NCBI GenBank assembly: GCA_964570565.1
Contig: CAZMYT010000002.1
Span: 298,011 to 362,010, forward strand
DNA from: W0P28-013 sp964570565
Lineage (GTDB): Bacteria; Bacteroidota; Bacteroidia; Bacteroidales; Paludibacteraceae
Direction of reading: 5' to 3'
DNA: 64,000 nt
In this document: in pieces, positions 36,969 through 45,117 of the stretch
How positions within the stretch are numbered: position 1 is the first letter of the stretch
Layout of the letters: every line of letters begins with the position of its first letter
The notes under the pieces: model-generated
What the model was told of the DNA's origin: nothing
Databases searched by the model: none
What the model saw: only the letters and a program-made list of their open reading frames with translations
Position numbers and translations under genes: made by a program

Positions 36969-39761
36969 TTATTTCTTTATGAATCTAAAAGACTCCCATT
37001 TCTCGTCATTCTTGACTCTAATATGATAAAGCCCACTTTGTAAATTAGACACATCAATTGAAGTATTTAAAACTCCTTGTTTTATCAATGCCCCCTGAAT
37101 TGAATAAATCTCAAATTCATTTAAAGCTTTAGAATTTTTAAAGTACAAAGTATTTTCAACGGGGTTTGGATAAATAAAATTTTTGTCTTCTATTATTTTA
37201 TTTATGTCTGTTGAAGCATTAGCGGAATTTGCAATATTTGATTTGGTTGATGAATAAAAACTTCCAGCTTTTGTACTTTTTAAAAGTGGTTTAGCAACTT
37301 CAGGATTGCAAGCATCTTCAAGAATCATTTCTATTTGGTAAAATACATCACCCTCCGTTGAATTTTGGTCGGTGTATGAAGTAAGTGTACCCGCTATGTC
37401 TGTAAGAAAAGTCATATTGTCCGCGCTAGTACCTTTATAGAGTTTATAGGTAGATATGTCCAGCCCTTCGTAAGCCGACCAAATAAGATTCCACGAGTTA
37501 CCAATTCCTTTGTTTATAGTCAAATGGATGGTTTTGTGTTCTCCGCTTAAATCTGTTTCGGCGCCATTGTAAGTAGTTACGGTACCTATTTTGTATCGGT
37601 AGGCTTTAGTTGTCGGTTCGGAGTTGGCATCTTCAAATACTGCTGTTTCTGTATAAGGAACGTATCCGATTGAATCGTACATATTTGCAAAATTACTTTC
37701 ACGATAAATTTTAAATCCACTGATAACATTTATATCCGGCTTTTCCCATACTACGATATTATGTCCTGTTTCGGATACGCTGACCATACAAATAGGTGTT
37801 GGTTTGAGAGTTACGGTAAAATTTTTGTTTTTGATGTTATCGCAGGATTGACTGCTCCAAACATTGATTTCTCCACCATAATTATAGCCAAGTATTTGAG
37901 GCGCTATTTTGAAGGTTAAGGTTGCATCTCTATCGTAAAAATGAGGGACAGAATAATTTCCATTGGCATTCGTGTAAACAATACTGTCAATCACTAACTG
38001 ATCTCTATAAATCATTTCCCATTTTAATGCGGCGCCGGCTATTGGCATTCCGTTTTCGTAGCTTACATTTCCGGTAATGCTGTCAATCGTATTGTAACCA
38101 ATGAAATCGACATTGGAAAAATCGTATGTAGCGCCCGTAAAAGATATTTGATAGGGGCTGTCGTTAAATGTATAAGTGTCGCTATTTACCGTAATATCGA
38201 TGTTTTTTGGCTCATAAATCATAGTATAGTCTCTTTCTACAGTATCTTTGATCAGATAGTATCCTTCTGCATTGGTGTAAACAGTTTTGCCACGACTTTC
38301 AATTGCTACGTTTTCAATTGGGTTTCCACAAACGCTTATTGTCCCGCTAACGGTGTAAGGAAATTTTTCGACATCTCCATTGCCCCCGCCAGGGGAATAT
38401 GTTGCCGTAAAGTTTTGTTCGGTATAATCTTGGGTTAATTCCAGATTAATGCGGTCGGGTGTAAAAGTGTAATCTTCTTTTACCGGTTCAAGCGTAATGC
38501 CGTTGTCTAAAATAGAAGAGATAAGGTAATTTCCATTGGCGTCGGTTGTTACCGAACCGCCTGCGTAGTTTATTACTACACCTGCTAAGGGCATTTTTTC
38601 GGCTAGTGTTGTAACTTGTCCTCCCACTGAATGCCCTGAAGCCACGGTATATTCAAACTGAATGGTTTTAGAAATTGTTTGATCCCCGACTACCACTGTT
38701 AATTCACAAGTATTCGTTCCATTTTGCAGTTCAGAGGAGTAGGGCGTATAAGCAAATGTTTGATTGCCATTGCTCATTATGGGTGTACCTTGGATGGCAT
38801 TGGAATTTATTTTTAAGCTATAATTTGTTGATGTCAAACTACTATTTGTAGCTACAAATGCTTTAATTTCAGGGAGACTTGGGCTAGAATAATTTCCACT
38901 CAAAGGAAGTAAATAGCTTATCATTGGATTAGCTACCGTTATTTTGGAATTACCATATTCCGATCCATCAGTCAAAGAATTCCATGGGTCGGTAATCCAA
39001 TTCCCGTCAACAACGTATTTGTAAACATAATCACCGGGTGCAAGATAAACCGTAATGCTAAAAAGACCATTCCCTTCTTCATATAGCCTGTACGATGGAT
39101 TTGCTGATGCGTATTCATTCATACTGCCGGCTAAATATACAGCGTTAGGTGTGCTTCCGCTTGATTGATAATAAAAAGTAACAGGAACTGAATTGCTTGG
39201 CATGGATGCCGCAAAGTCTTGGTCGGTATAGTTCTGGGTCATCGAGAGAGTTTTACTTTCCGGAGAAAAAACATAGCCCGTTTTAGAGGGGGTAAGGGTA
39301 ACGGACGAAGCTGTGATTCCCGTGATGGAATAAATTCCATTTGCAGTGGTTGTTGTGGTTTTTCCATCGGAAGATGTAATTAAGACATTGTCTAAATTGC
39401 CTGAATTGTAGGTAACTTTTCCGCTTATGGAATATCCTATGGTAGTAGCTGTGAAATCTAGATTTGAATAATCTTTTGTAACCATCCTTTCAAAATGATC
39501 CGGAGAAAAAGCATAACCGTCTTTTTCGGCATAAATAGTCATCAAAGTTGATGCAGGCACATTCTCGAAAGTGTAATTTCCCGAGGCATCCGTGTAGGTA
39601 ACCGCTTCGTAAGGGTAAGTTGAATAAACTTTGACGTTTTCCAATCCTATGATTCCGCTTGAAATCACATATACTTTTCCCGAAACGGTATAAGCCATTG
39701 TGGCATTCGCGGTGCCAAATAAGGCAACTAAAAATAAAAAAATAAATTTTGCTGTCTTCAT
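36969..39761 (-). CDS. Secreted multi-domain surface protein with T9SS tail, in cassette 1
   Basis: 930 residues with a signal peptide (1-23). Several carboxypeptidase-regulatory/SdrB-like repeats occur: YTVSGKVYVISSGIIG with TYTDASGNYTFENVP, YSISGKVTYNSGNLDNV with GIYSITGI, HSVGGQVTTLAEK with TDANGNYLISSI, and YTVSGTISVCG, each ending in (N/Q)xFTAT. Residues about 195-285 look like an AMPK/CBM48-type glycogen-binding module (AVYLAGSMNEYASANPSYRL, YVYKYVVDGNWITDPWN). FN3-like segments follow near 680-850, and the T9SS sorting domain begins at FIYPNPVENTLYFKN. It lies between sites B and A. It is large for a gene cassette. Probable role is binding carbohydrate at the cell surface; inferred only. 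Confidence 0.85.
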   Translation of the reverse strand: MKTAKFIFLFLVALFGTANATMAYTVSGKVYVISSGIIGLENVKVYSTYPYEAVTYTDASGNYTFENVPASTLMTIYAEKDGYAFSPDHFERMVTKDYSNLDFTATTIGYSISGKVTYNSGNLDNVLITSSDGKTTTTTANGIYSITGITASSVTLTPSKTGYVFSPESKTLSMTQNYTDQDFAASMPSNSVPVTFYYQSSGSTPNAVYLAGSMNEYASANPSYRLYEEGNGLFSITVYLAPGDYVYKYVVDGNWITDPWNSLTDGSEYGNSKITVANPMISYLLPLSGNYSSPSLPEIKAFVATNSSLTSTNYSLKINSNAIQGTPIMSNGNQTFAYTPYSSELQNGTNTCELTVVVGDQTISKTIQFEYTVASGHSVGGQVTTLAEKMPLAGVVINYAGGSVTTDANGNYLISSILDNGITLEPVKEDYTFTPDRINLELTQDYTEQNFTATYSPGGGNGDVEKFPYTVSGTISVCGNPIENVAIESRGKTVYTNAEGYYLIKDTVERDYTMIYEPKNIDITVNSDTYTFNDSPYQISFTGATYDFSNVDFIGYNTIDSITGNVSYENGMPIAGAALKWEMIYRDQLVIDSIVYTNANGNYSVPHFYDRDATLTFKIAPQILGYNYGGEINVWSSQSCDNIKNKNFTVTLKPTPICMVSVSETGHNIVVWEKPDINVISGFKIYRESNFANMYDSIGYVPYTETAVFEDANSEPTTKAYRYKIGTVTTYNGAETDLSGEHKTIHLTINKGIGNSWNLIWSAYEGLDISTYKLYKGTSADNMTFLTDIAGTLTSYTDQNSTEGDVFYQIEMILEDACNPEVAKPLLKSTKAGSFYSSTKSNIANSANASTDINKIIEDKNFIYPNPVENTLYFKNSKALNEFEIYSIQGALIKQGVLNTSIDVSNLQSGLYHIRVKNDEKWESFRFIKK

Positions 39762-39917
39762 TTGTTTGTCTAAAATTTAGAGCTTTTGAAACGACTTTTT
39801 GTAATTTTTGGTTATTACAAGAAGTTTTTTCAGAAAGCAGGGGTTAATGTTATTTATCTTATTTTATTTTTCAATATTTTAAGCTGTATATATCCGTGAG
39901 TCTTCGTTTTCTATGAC

Positions 39918-40050
39918 CGCTAACGGTCGGCAGCTATGCCCAGTAGCCGTTTTGCGGGCTTCGTCACTGGCAACTAGCACTATGTTTCCGCGGGGTACGC
40001 TGTTTCAAGTTGTTCTTTCATAGGCTATTGGGCATAGGTGCTGTTATACC
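39918..40050 (-). repeat. Cassette-boundary palindrome, site B (attC-like)
   Basis: Left arm CAGCTATGCCCAGTAGCC (39931-39948) pairs with right arm GGCTATTGGGCATAGGTG (40023-40040) at 16 of 18 positions. On the minus strand the gene-side edge is GGTATAAC (complement of 40043-40050) and the far edge GTTAGCG (complement of 39918-39924). The stop codon of the DUF4435 gene lies inside the GTTATAC edge. The gene-side edge is the exact reverse complement of GTTATACC, the far edge of site C at the start of this cassette. Confidence 0.75.
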
Positions 40051-40925
40051 ACGTTTTTTATAAATTGATTTTCATAATAACTATATAATGGACTTGTTGA
40101 GAATTCTATGTCGAAAAATTTCTTTATTCCCATTCTATAAATAAATTCTTTTGACAAATTTTTCAAGCCGTGTCGATTTTTTAAATAATGAATGATTAAC
40201 TGACAACAATAATCAGCTAAAAAATGGCCAAAGCAAAATTTTAGTGTATTAATTGAGTTTTTATTTCCATATAAATTAGCCTTCCTTTTTGTAATTCCTT
40301 TATCAATTATTCTTTGGTCAATTATATCTGTCTTAATAAATGGCAAATCTGTGGGATTACATTCAACACAGAACATATAACCATTTTTCCTTGGAAAAAA
40401 AGATAAGTCATCTTTAAAAAGATAAGCATCCGCATAAACAGCAGTTTTAATATTTTTAAGAAATTCCTTAAAATTATTCTCGATATCATTATTGCTTATT
40501 TGAACGGCAGATAATTCTTCAATTACTGATTTAATAATATTTTCTTTCCAAATATCATTTTCCCAACTATAACCATTTGTATAGAAGACATTTTGATGCT
40601 TAAGTCGCTTATTTAGTACTTCATCAAATTCATTATCCATAGCAACCATTACGGTTGTTAATTTCCCATCAATTATGTCTAATGCTATTTCTTTAACAGT
40701 TGATTTTGAACCAATTGATTTGAACTTAATCTTTTTTTGAGAATCAAATATTTTAAAAATACTTCTCCAAAAAATTATATCTTCTGTTTCAACTGAATAT
40801 TTACCAGAATAGACTTGTTCCTTATTAAATGAGATACTACCTCCTTCAAGAAATACTATTAGGTCAACACCATAAAATTTGTGCTGATTATTCAACCCAC
40901 TGGATGTCCTTTTAAAGCTACTCAT
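40044..40925 (-). CDS. DUF4435 TOPRIM-like nuclease, AriB-like component of a PARIS-type defence system
   Basis: 293 residues from ATG 40925, which overlaps the ATPase stop codon as ATGA, so translation is probably coupled. The N-terminal motif GVDLIVFLEGG has a Glu at residue 27, and EDIIFW and VMVAMDNEFDEV follow, fitting the acidic residues of the DUF4435/TOPRIM fold. The family is known as AriB, the effector of the PARIS anti-phage system, paired with an ATPase AriA; as reported for characterised PARIS, released AriB cleaves tRNA. Length and order match that pair. The gene is very AT-rich compared with the flanking housekeeping genes. Other DUF4435-ATPase pairs exist whose function is untested, so PARIS is inference. 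Confidence 0.78.
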   Translation of the reverse strand: MSSFKRTSSGLNNQHKFYGVDLIVFLEGGSISFNKEQVYSGKYSVETEDIIFWRSIFKIFDSQKKIKFKSIGSKSTVKEIALDIIDGKLTTVMVAMDNEFDEVLNKRLKHQNVFYTNGYSWENDIWKENIIKSVIEELSAVQISNNDIENNFKEFLKNIKTAVYADAYLFKDDLSFFPRKNGYMFCVECNPTDLPFIKTDIIDQRIIDKGITKRKANLYGNKNSINTLKFCFGHFLADYCCQLIIHYLKNRHGLKNLSKEFIYRMGIKKFFDIEFSTSPLYSYYENQFIKNVV

Positions 40926-42211
40926 TTTATACAATCCTCCACATTAATAATACATTCCGAAAAGGGGCCAACAATATCTGGAGAATGAGTAGCGAATATA
41001 ATTTGAGAGTTTGGATTTACACTTTTAATACTTTCAACAAGTTTTTCCTGCCAATCTACATGTAGAGAAAGTTCTGGTTCATCTGCAATATAAATATGGG
41101 ATTTATTTTCTTGTAAAAAACTCTCTCCTAAAATAATAAGCAATTGCTTTTCACCTGATGAAAGATTTAATAGATTAAATTCTTTACCACTTTGGGTTCT
41201 AACATTCAGCTCATTTTTTTCATTAATAAACAATTCCTTTTTTTGATATAATTTGTTCAACTCACCAATAAAAGTAATTTTCGGTTTGTTTATTTCATTC
41301 TTCTTAAAATTAAGGTTATTCCATTCTTGAACAATCGAATGTATTCTTCTTGTTCCTAAGATATAAGATAGTTTGTCTAACTGTATTGAATTAGTTTCTT
41401 CAAAAACTCTTTTTGCATCTTCAAAACCTTTGAAGTGTTTTTCTAGTTTGTTGGAAAATTCTGCTTCCTTTAATTTAAACAATAAGAATATTTGTTTCAA
41501 AGATTCTTTTTCCTTTTCAGCTTCTAGGTCATCTGTTTTTAATAGATTGACTGGTTTTTCTCCTTCAATAAGAGACAAAAAGACATTTTTCTGAAACTTC
41601 TCAGTTTCAATTGAATATCTTTTATCAAGAACACCAAAGTATTTAACTAATTCAGTTGAAAGCTCATTTATCTTTTTATCAATACTAGATTCAAAGCTTT
41701 TCTCCTCCTGATGAAAACTATTTTTACTTGTTCTGTGAACTGACAGCCAAGTCAAATCTACCAAACTTTGTAATGCTAGATTAATGTCATGTCCTAACTG
41801 TCCCCCTAACATATGCATTCTTTGTCTGTATATTTCCTTTGGATATCTAAAAAAAGTTTCTTCTTCTATCTCGTTAAGTTTAAAAGTTTTGGGTTTTGGC
41901 TCATTCGGTAATTTTATGCTAAAAATTATATTAGGGAATGGAGATGCTTCTTTTTCTTTTTTTGTTACCTCAATATATGCACTGTCATTTTTTATTTTAA
42001 CATCTGAAAAGAAATTTACTCTTATTTTACAGAATTGAGCTTTATCTAAAGTTGAAAAGTCAGCTTTTAAAGTTGCCGCTATTAAATTGATAATCGTTGT
42101 CTTTCCAGAGCCATTTACTCCTATTAAGAAATTAATATCATCATTAAATTTCAACGTGACAGTTTTGTCTCCCCAGAAATTTTCAATTATTACAGATTCT
42201 ATTTTTCTCAT
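40922..42211 (-). CDS. AAA/ABC-type ATPase, AriA-like component of a PARIS-type defence system
   Basis: 429 residues from ATG 42211. In-frame codons further up (to 42313) translate the palindrome of site C and are rejected. Walker A is GVNGSGKTT (residues 31-39). A long charged middle region (about 90-330) is coiled-coil-like. The signature LSSGEKQLL, Walker B HIYIADEPELSLH and switch His IIFATHSPDI lie near the C terminus. This is the AAA_15/AAA_21 layout of AriA, OLD-type and other defence ATPases; the adjacent DUF4435 gene favours AriA. AriA is described as a scaffold that holds AriB until a phage anti-restriction protein is sensed. Base composition is much more AT-rich than in the neighbouring core genes. 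Confidence 0.8.
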   Translation of the reverse strand: MRKIESVIIENFWGDKTVTLKFNDDINFLIGVNGSGKTTIINLIAATLKADFSTLDKAQFCKIRVNFFSDVKIKNDSAYIEVTKKEKEASPFPNIIFSIKLPNEPKPKTFKLNEIEEETFFRYPKEIYRQRMHMLGGQLGHDINLALQSLVDLTWLSVHRTSKNSFHQEEKSFESSIDKKINELSTELVKYFGVLDKRYSIETEKFQKNVFLSLIEGEKPVNLLKTDDLEAEKEKESLKQIFLLFKLKEAEFSNKLEKHFKGFEDAKRVFEETNSIQLDKLSYILGTRRIHSIVQEWNNLNFKKNEINKPKITFIGELNKLYQKKELFINEKNELNVRTQSGKEFNLLNLSSGEKQLLIILGESFLQENKSHIYIADEPELSLHVDWQEKLVESIKSVNPNSQIIFATHSPDIVGPFSECIINVEDCIK

Positions 42212-42250
42212 ATTTCTATTATTTAATGTTACTAATGTTTTTTTAAATGG

Positions 42251-42388
42251 GGTATAACGTCCGGCGGCTTTGCGATGGTGCGGCAATAGCGAACCGTCAG
42301 TTGAGTTTTGCATTAAAGTTAAATAGAATTACTAAAGTCGAGCATGTATTCGTCAGCCGCACTATTGCAAAACCGTTTGTTGTGTGCA
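42251..42388 (-). repeat. Cassette-boundary palindrome, site C (attC-like)
   Basis: Left arm CGGCTTTGCGATGGTGCGGC (42265-42284) pairs with right arm GCCGCACTATTGCAAAACCG (42356-42375) at 17 of 20 positions. On the minus strand the gene-side edge is TGCACACAAC (complement of 42379-42388) and the far edge GTTATACC (complement of 42251-42258). The loop between the arms is about 70 nt and AT-rich. The gene-side edge is the exact 10-base reverse complement of the far edge of site D. Confidence 0.8.
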
Positions 42389-42397
42389 GTATTTATT

Positions 42398-43669
42398 TCA
42401 GTCAACTTCTTGTGTTAAACGTTGGGCAACTGCCTTATCTAATAAATTTTTTATTAAAGGTTCCATATTTCTATTCTTGACTAAGGAAGAAAATGTCATA
42501 GCTCCTAATTCTATAAAAAGTTTCCCTATTAATTCATCTGCAAAGCTACTTGAGATGACTGGAACTCCTTCCCAGTTAATTACAACTGGATAATTGGGTT
42601 TGGCTTTTAATAAGTTGATTAGTTTTGTTCTAATCTGCAGTCCTGACTTTCTTGAACCAAATCCAGTAGATTCCTCTTTCATAGTTAGTAATAAGCAGTC
42701 TGCATCTTCCATTTCATATTTTAAATCAACTATGTCAAGAGGAATATAATTCTTGTCATTAAAGTTTAAAGCATCTGAGATTGAAAAGCCATCAACTATA
42801 TTAATTTCTCCACTTACTAAAGCCCCATTGAAACTTGCGTTTCTTAAAGGTTTTCTAAGTGTTGTATCTTTAGTTGCGATAAGCCTACCGTTTCCGCTGA
42901 AAACCTCAAGAGAACCACCTGTCAAGGTGGTAACCCTAAGTGTACCTGCAAGACCATTTCCTTGACCAAACTTTGGATTACGTGTTACTCCCGCCTTAAT
43001 TGCCTCCCCAATTGCATCCAGTTCTGTTCTTAAGTTAGGAAAACCTTCTTGCATAGATTTTAAAATCCCTCTACCTCCATCCGCAACAGCAAAAACAATC
43101 TTATTTTCTTTATAATGTGTCGACGCTTGGATTATTCCTCCATTTTTTGAGTCAGAATGATTTAAGACATTATCAGTTATTTCATTGATTGACCATTCTA
43201 AACCTGAAATAATATCTTTTGGAATTGACATTGTCCTTAGAACAACATCCATAAAATCATTTACTGCCTTTAATTGTTCTTCTGCGTTAATGAATCTTCT
43301 TGTCACTAAGTGCCTGTCATAAGTAGAGTCAGACTTTTGAAATTGTTCTGGAGATAAAAAATGTGCCCAATTTACACTTCTGAAAAGTCTTCTTGTTTCA
43401 TTATCCTTTGGAAGTTTTACAAATACTTTAATTCCAGATTCTCGCAAATCGTCAACAGAACAAATTATTGGCAACATTCCATTCGGGAACACTTTCGTTA
43501 CGTTACTAAAATCAATTGTTAGTGAAGTTTTACCCACATTCTTAAAATAATTTATTGCCGAACAAAACTGAAGGATTGAGTATGCATTTATTTTTGGAGT
43601 AAAATAAATCGTATTATTTCTGTTTCTATAGAAACAGTTAGTATATCTTGTAAGTCTTATATTTTGCAT
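42398..43669 (-). CDS. GHKL ATPase with STAS-like N- and C-terminal domains, in cassette 3
   Basis: About 423 residues from ATG 43669 (MQNIRLTRYTNCFY); an in-frame ATG at 43756 would read through site D and is rejected. Residues about 20-80 look STAS-like (IDFSNVTKVFPNGMLPII). A histidine-kinase-type ATPase fold follows: N box EWSINEITDNVLNHSDS (near 160), G1 box VFAVADGGRGI, G2 box GQGNGLAG. The C-terminal part (about 310-423) has VVINWEGVPVISSSFADELI, typical of the STAS-like DUF4325. This layout resembles anti-sigma-factor kinase/antagonist pairs fused in one chain. It has no phospho-acceptor His or membrane segment. Its function is unknown; being alone in a cassette next to a defence cassette suggests an accessory or defence role (inference). 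Confidence 0.75.
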   Translation of the reverse strand: MQNIRLTRYTNCFYRNRNNTIYFTPKINAYSILQFCSAINYFKNVGKTSLTIDFSNVTKVFPNGMLPIICSVDDLRESGIKVFVKLPKDNETRRLFRSVNWAHFLSPEQFQKSDSTYDRHLVTRRFINAEEQLKAVNDFMDVVLRTMSIPKDIISGLEWSINEITDNVLNHSDSKNGGIIQASTHYKENKIVFAVADGGRGILKSMQEGFPNLRTELDAIGEAIKAGVTRNPKFGQGNGLAGTLRVTTLTGGSLEVFSGNGRLIATKDTTLRKPLRNASFNGALVSGEINIVDGFSISDALNFNDKNYIPLDIVDLKYEMEDADCLLLTMKEESTGFGSRKSGLQIRTKLINLLKAKPNYPVVINWEGVPVISSSFADELIGKLFIELGAMTFSSLVKNRNMEPLIKNLLDKAVAQRLTQEVD

Positions 43670-43687
43670 ATTTCGGGTCTCAATTAT

Positions 43688-43747
43688 TGCACACAACGTT
43701 TTATTTACGTAACTACCCATAAAAACATTCGTAAATGAATCCGTTAT
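43688..43747 (-). repeat. Cassette-boundary palindrome, site D (attC-like, short)
   Basis: Left arm ACAACGTTTTATTTACG (43693-43709) pairs with CGTAAATGAATCCGTTAT (43730-43747) with few mismatches and one extra base. On the minus strand the gene-far edge TTAATAAC comes first and GTTGTGTGCA (complement of 43688-43697) last. At about 60 bp it is the shortest of the four. A separate perfect palindrome TTACTTAT-gg-ATAAGTAA lies just beyond at 43759-43776. From 43777 to 43902 no gene is seen. Confidence 0.65.
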
Positions 43748-43903
43748 TAAAGTCATAATTACTTATGGATAAGTAATTTATCATACATGGATAAAAAGTA
43801 TTTACGAATAGTGTTTTTTTTGCGTGCTGTTCGGTGCAACGAATGTACGCATTATTTTTTAAATTGGTTACGTTTTTTAGTAAATTTTTTAATGGGTGAA
43901 ACT

Positions 43904-43938
43904 AAAAAAGGTTTTGGAATAGACTTCCAAAACCTTTT
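43904..43938 (-). terminator. Rho-independent terminator after nspC
   Basis: AAAAGGTTTTGGAA (43906-43919) pairs perfectly with TTCCAAAACCTTTT (43925-43938) around TAGAC and is followed on the minus strand by a T run. It lies 27 nt past the nspC stop. Confidence 0.9.
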
Positions 43939-43964
43939 AAGTGAGCAAAGTAACCGTGTAGGTG

Positions 43965-45113
43965 TTAATCCATGCGGTGTTTGTAATCGTCGTAACTGTA
44001 TTCGCGGAGCAGTTCTACGCGACCATCGGTGTGACGCAGCGCTATGGCTGGGTGCGAAATGCCGTTAAATTGCGTAGTTTTCACAGTGGTGTAGTGAATC
44101 ATATCTTCAAATACCACTCGGTCGCCTACGCGTAGCGGCTGGTCGAAGCTCCAACTGCCTACCACGTCGCCACTCAAGCAGCTATTGCCGCCCATGCGGT
44201 ACGTTGGTTTGTCGGGAAGTTCGTCAGTTGCTCCAATAATAGCTGGCTTGTAAGGCATTTCTAAACAGTCGGGCATGTGGCACGCAAACGACACGTCGAG
44301 CATGGCGGTTTTGATGCCGTGATTTTCTACAATGTCCTGCACCGTGCTTACCAATACGCCTGTGCGCCACGTAAACGCGCTGCCTGGTTCTAATATCAGT
44401 TGTAAATTAGGATAACGGTTGTTGAATGTGCGGAGCAATTGAATGAGATGTTCGGTGTCGTAACCTGCTTTGGTCATCAAGTGACCGCCGCCCATGTTCA
44501 ACCACTTGATTTGTGGCAAGAAATGTCCAAAACGTTGTTCCACCACTTGTAGCGTTTGTTCCAAGTCGTACGATGTGGATTCGCACAAAGTATGAAAATG
44601 CAATCCTTCGATGCCGTCGGGCAGTTGTGTGTCGAGTTCGTTGGCAATAATGCCCAAACGCGAGCCGGGAGCACAGGGGTTGTATAAATCGGTTTCTACT
44701 ACCGAAAATTCAGGATTGATGCGTAGTCCGCACGAAATGCCTTGCGCTCTAGCTGCTGCACCGAACTTGGCGTATTGCGCCAACGAATTGAACGTGATGT
44801 GGCTGCTGCAAGCGGCAATCGTCGCGAATTCTTGGTCGGTATAAACAGGTGCGTAAGTGTGTGCTTTGCTGCCCATCTCTTCGTAGGCCAAGCGTGCTTC
44901 GGAGAGCGAACTGGCGGTAGAGTAGGGAATGTATTCGCGAATGATAGGAAATGTTTTCCACAAGGCGAATGATTTGAACGCCAAAATAATTTCGACGTTG
45001 GCGCGCTCTTTCACCGATTTAATCAGGGCGAGATTACGGCGCAATAAAGTTTCTTCCATCACATAACAAGGCGATGGAATTTGTGTATAATCGAAGGATG
45101 TGAACGTATTCAT
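43965..45113 (-). CDS. nspC: Carboxynorspermidine/carboxyspermidine decarboxylase
   Basis: PLP-dependent decarboxylase (alanine racemase fold III) that makes norspermidine or spermidine from the carboxy precursor. 382 residues from ATG 45113 (MNTFTSFDYTQIPSPCYVME). An in-frame ATG at 45200 would run into the preceding gene and is rejected. The PLP lysine is in VEIILAFKSFALWKTF (near 42). The Cys/Asp region near the C terminus reads SNSCLSGDVVGSW (as GGNSCLSGDVVG), and the glycine-rich WLNMGGGHLMT motif is near 200. It lies 4 nt after an unknown membrane protein gene. No carboxyspermidine dehydrogenase gene is seen in the window. Confidence 0.92.
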   Translation of the reverse strand: MNTFTSFDYTQIPSPCYVMEETLLRRNLALIKSVKERANVEIILAFKSFALWKTFPIIREYIPYSTASSLSEARLAYEEMGSKAHTYAPVYTDQEFATIAACSSHITFNSLAQYAKFGAAARAQGISCGLRINPEFSVVETDLYNPCAPGSRLGIIANELDTQLPDGIEGLHFHTLCESTSYDLEQTLQVVEQRFGHFLPQIKWLNMGGGHLMTKAGYDTEHLIQLLRTFNNRYPNLQLILEPGSAFTWRTGVLVSTVQDIVENHGIKTAMLDVSFACHMPDCLEMPYKPAIIGATDELPDKPTYRMGGNSCLSGDVVGSWSFDQPLRVGDRVVFEDMIHYTTVKTTQFNGISHPAIALRHTDGRVELLREYSYDDYKHRMD

Positions 45114-45117
45114 AGTG

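Noticed and set aside
42212..42313. N-terminal extension of the ATPase frame
   Set aside because: It translates the left arm of site C and gives no recognisable protein; the ATG at 42211 begins the conserved ATPase N terminus.
43670..43756. N-terminal extension of the GHKL-STAS frame
   Set aside because: It translates site D; the downstream ATG at 43669 fits the cassette layout.
36820..43760. Possible insertion sequence or transposon
   Set aside because: No transposase, terminal inverted repeats or target duplication are visible; the repeated elements are the internal palindromes only.
43759..43776. Perfect palindrome TTACTTAT-gg-ATAAGTAA near site D
   Set aside because: Too short for a cassette site and not linked to a gene start; it may be an operator, but nothing supports this.
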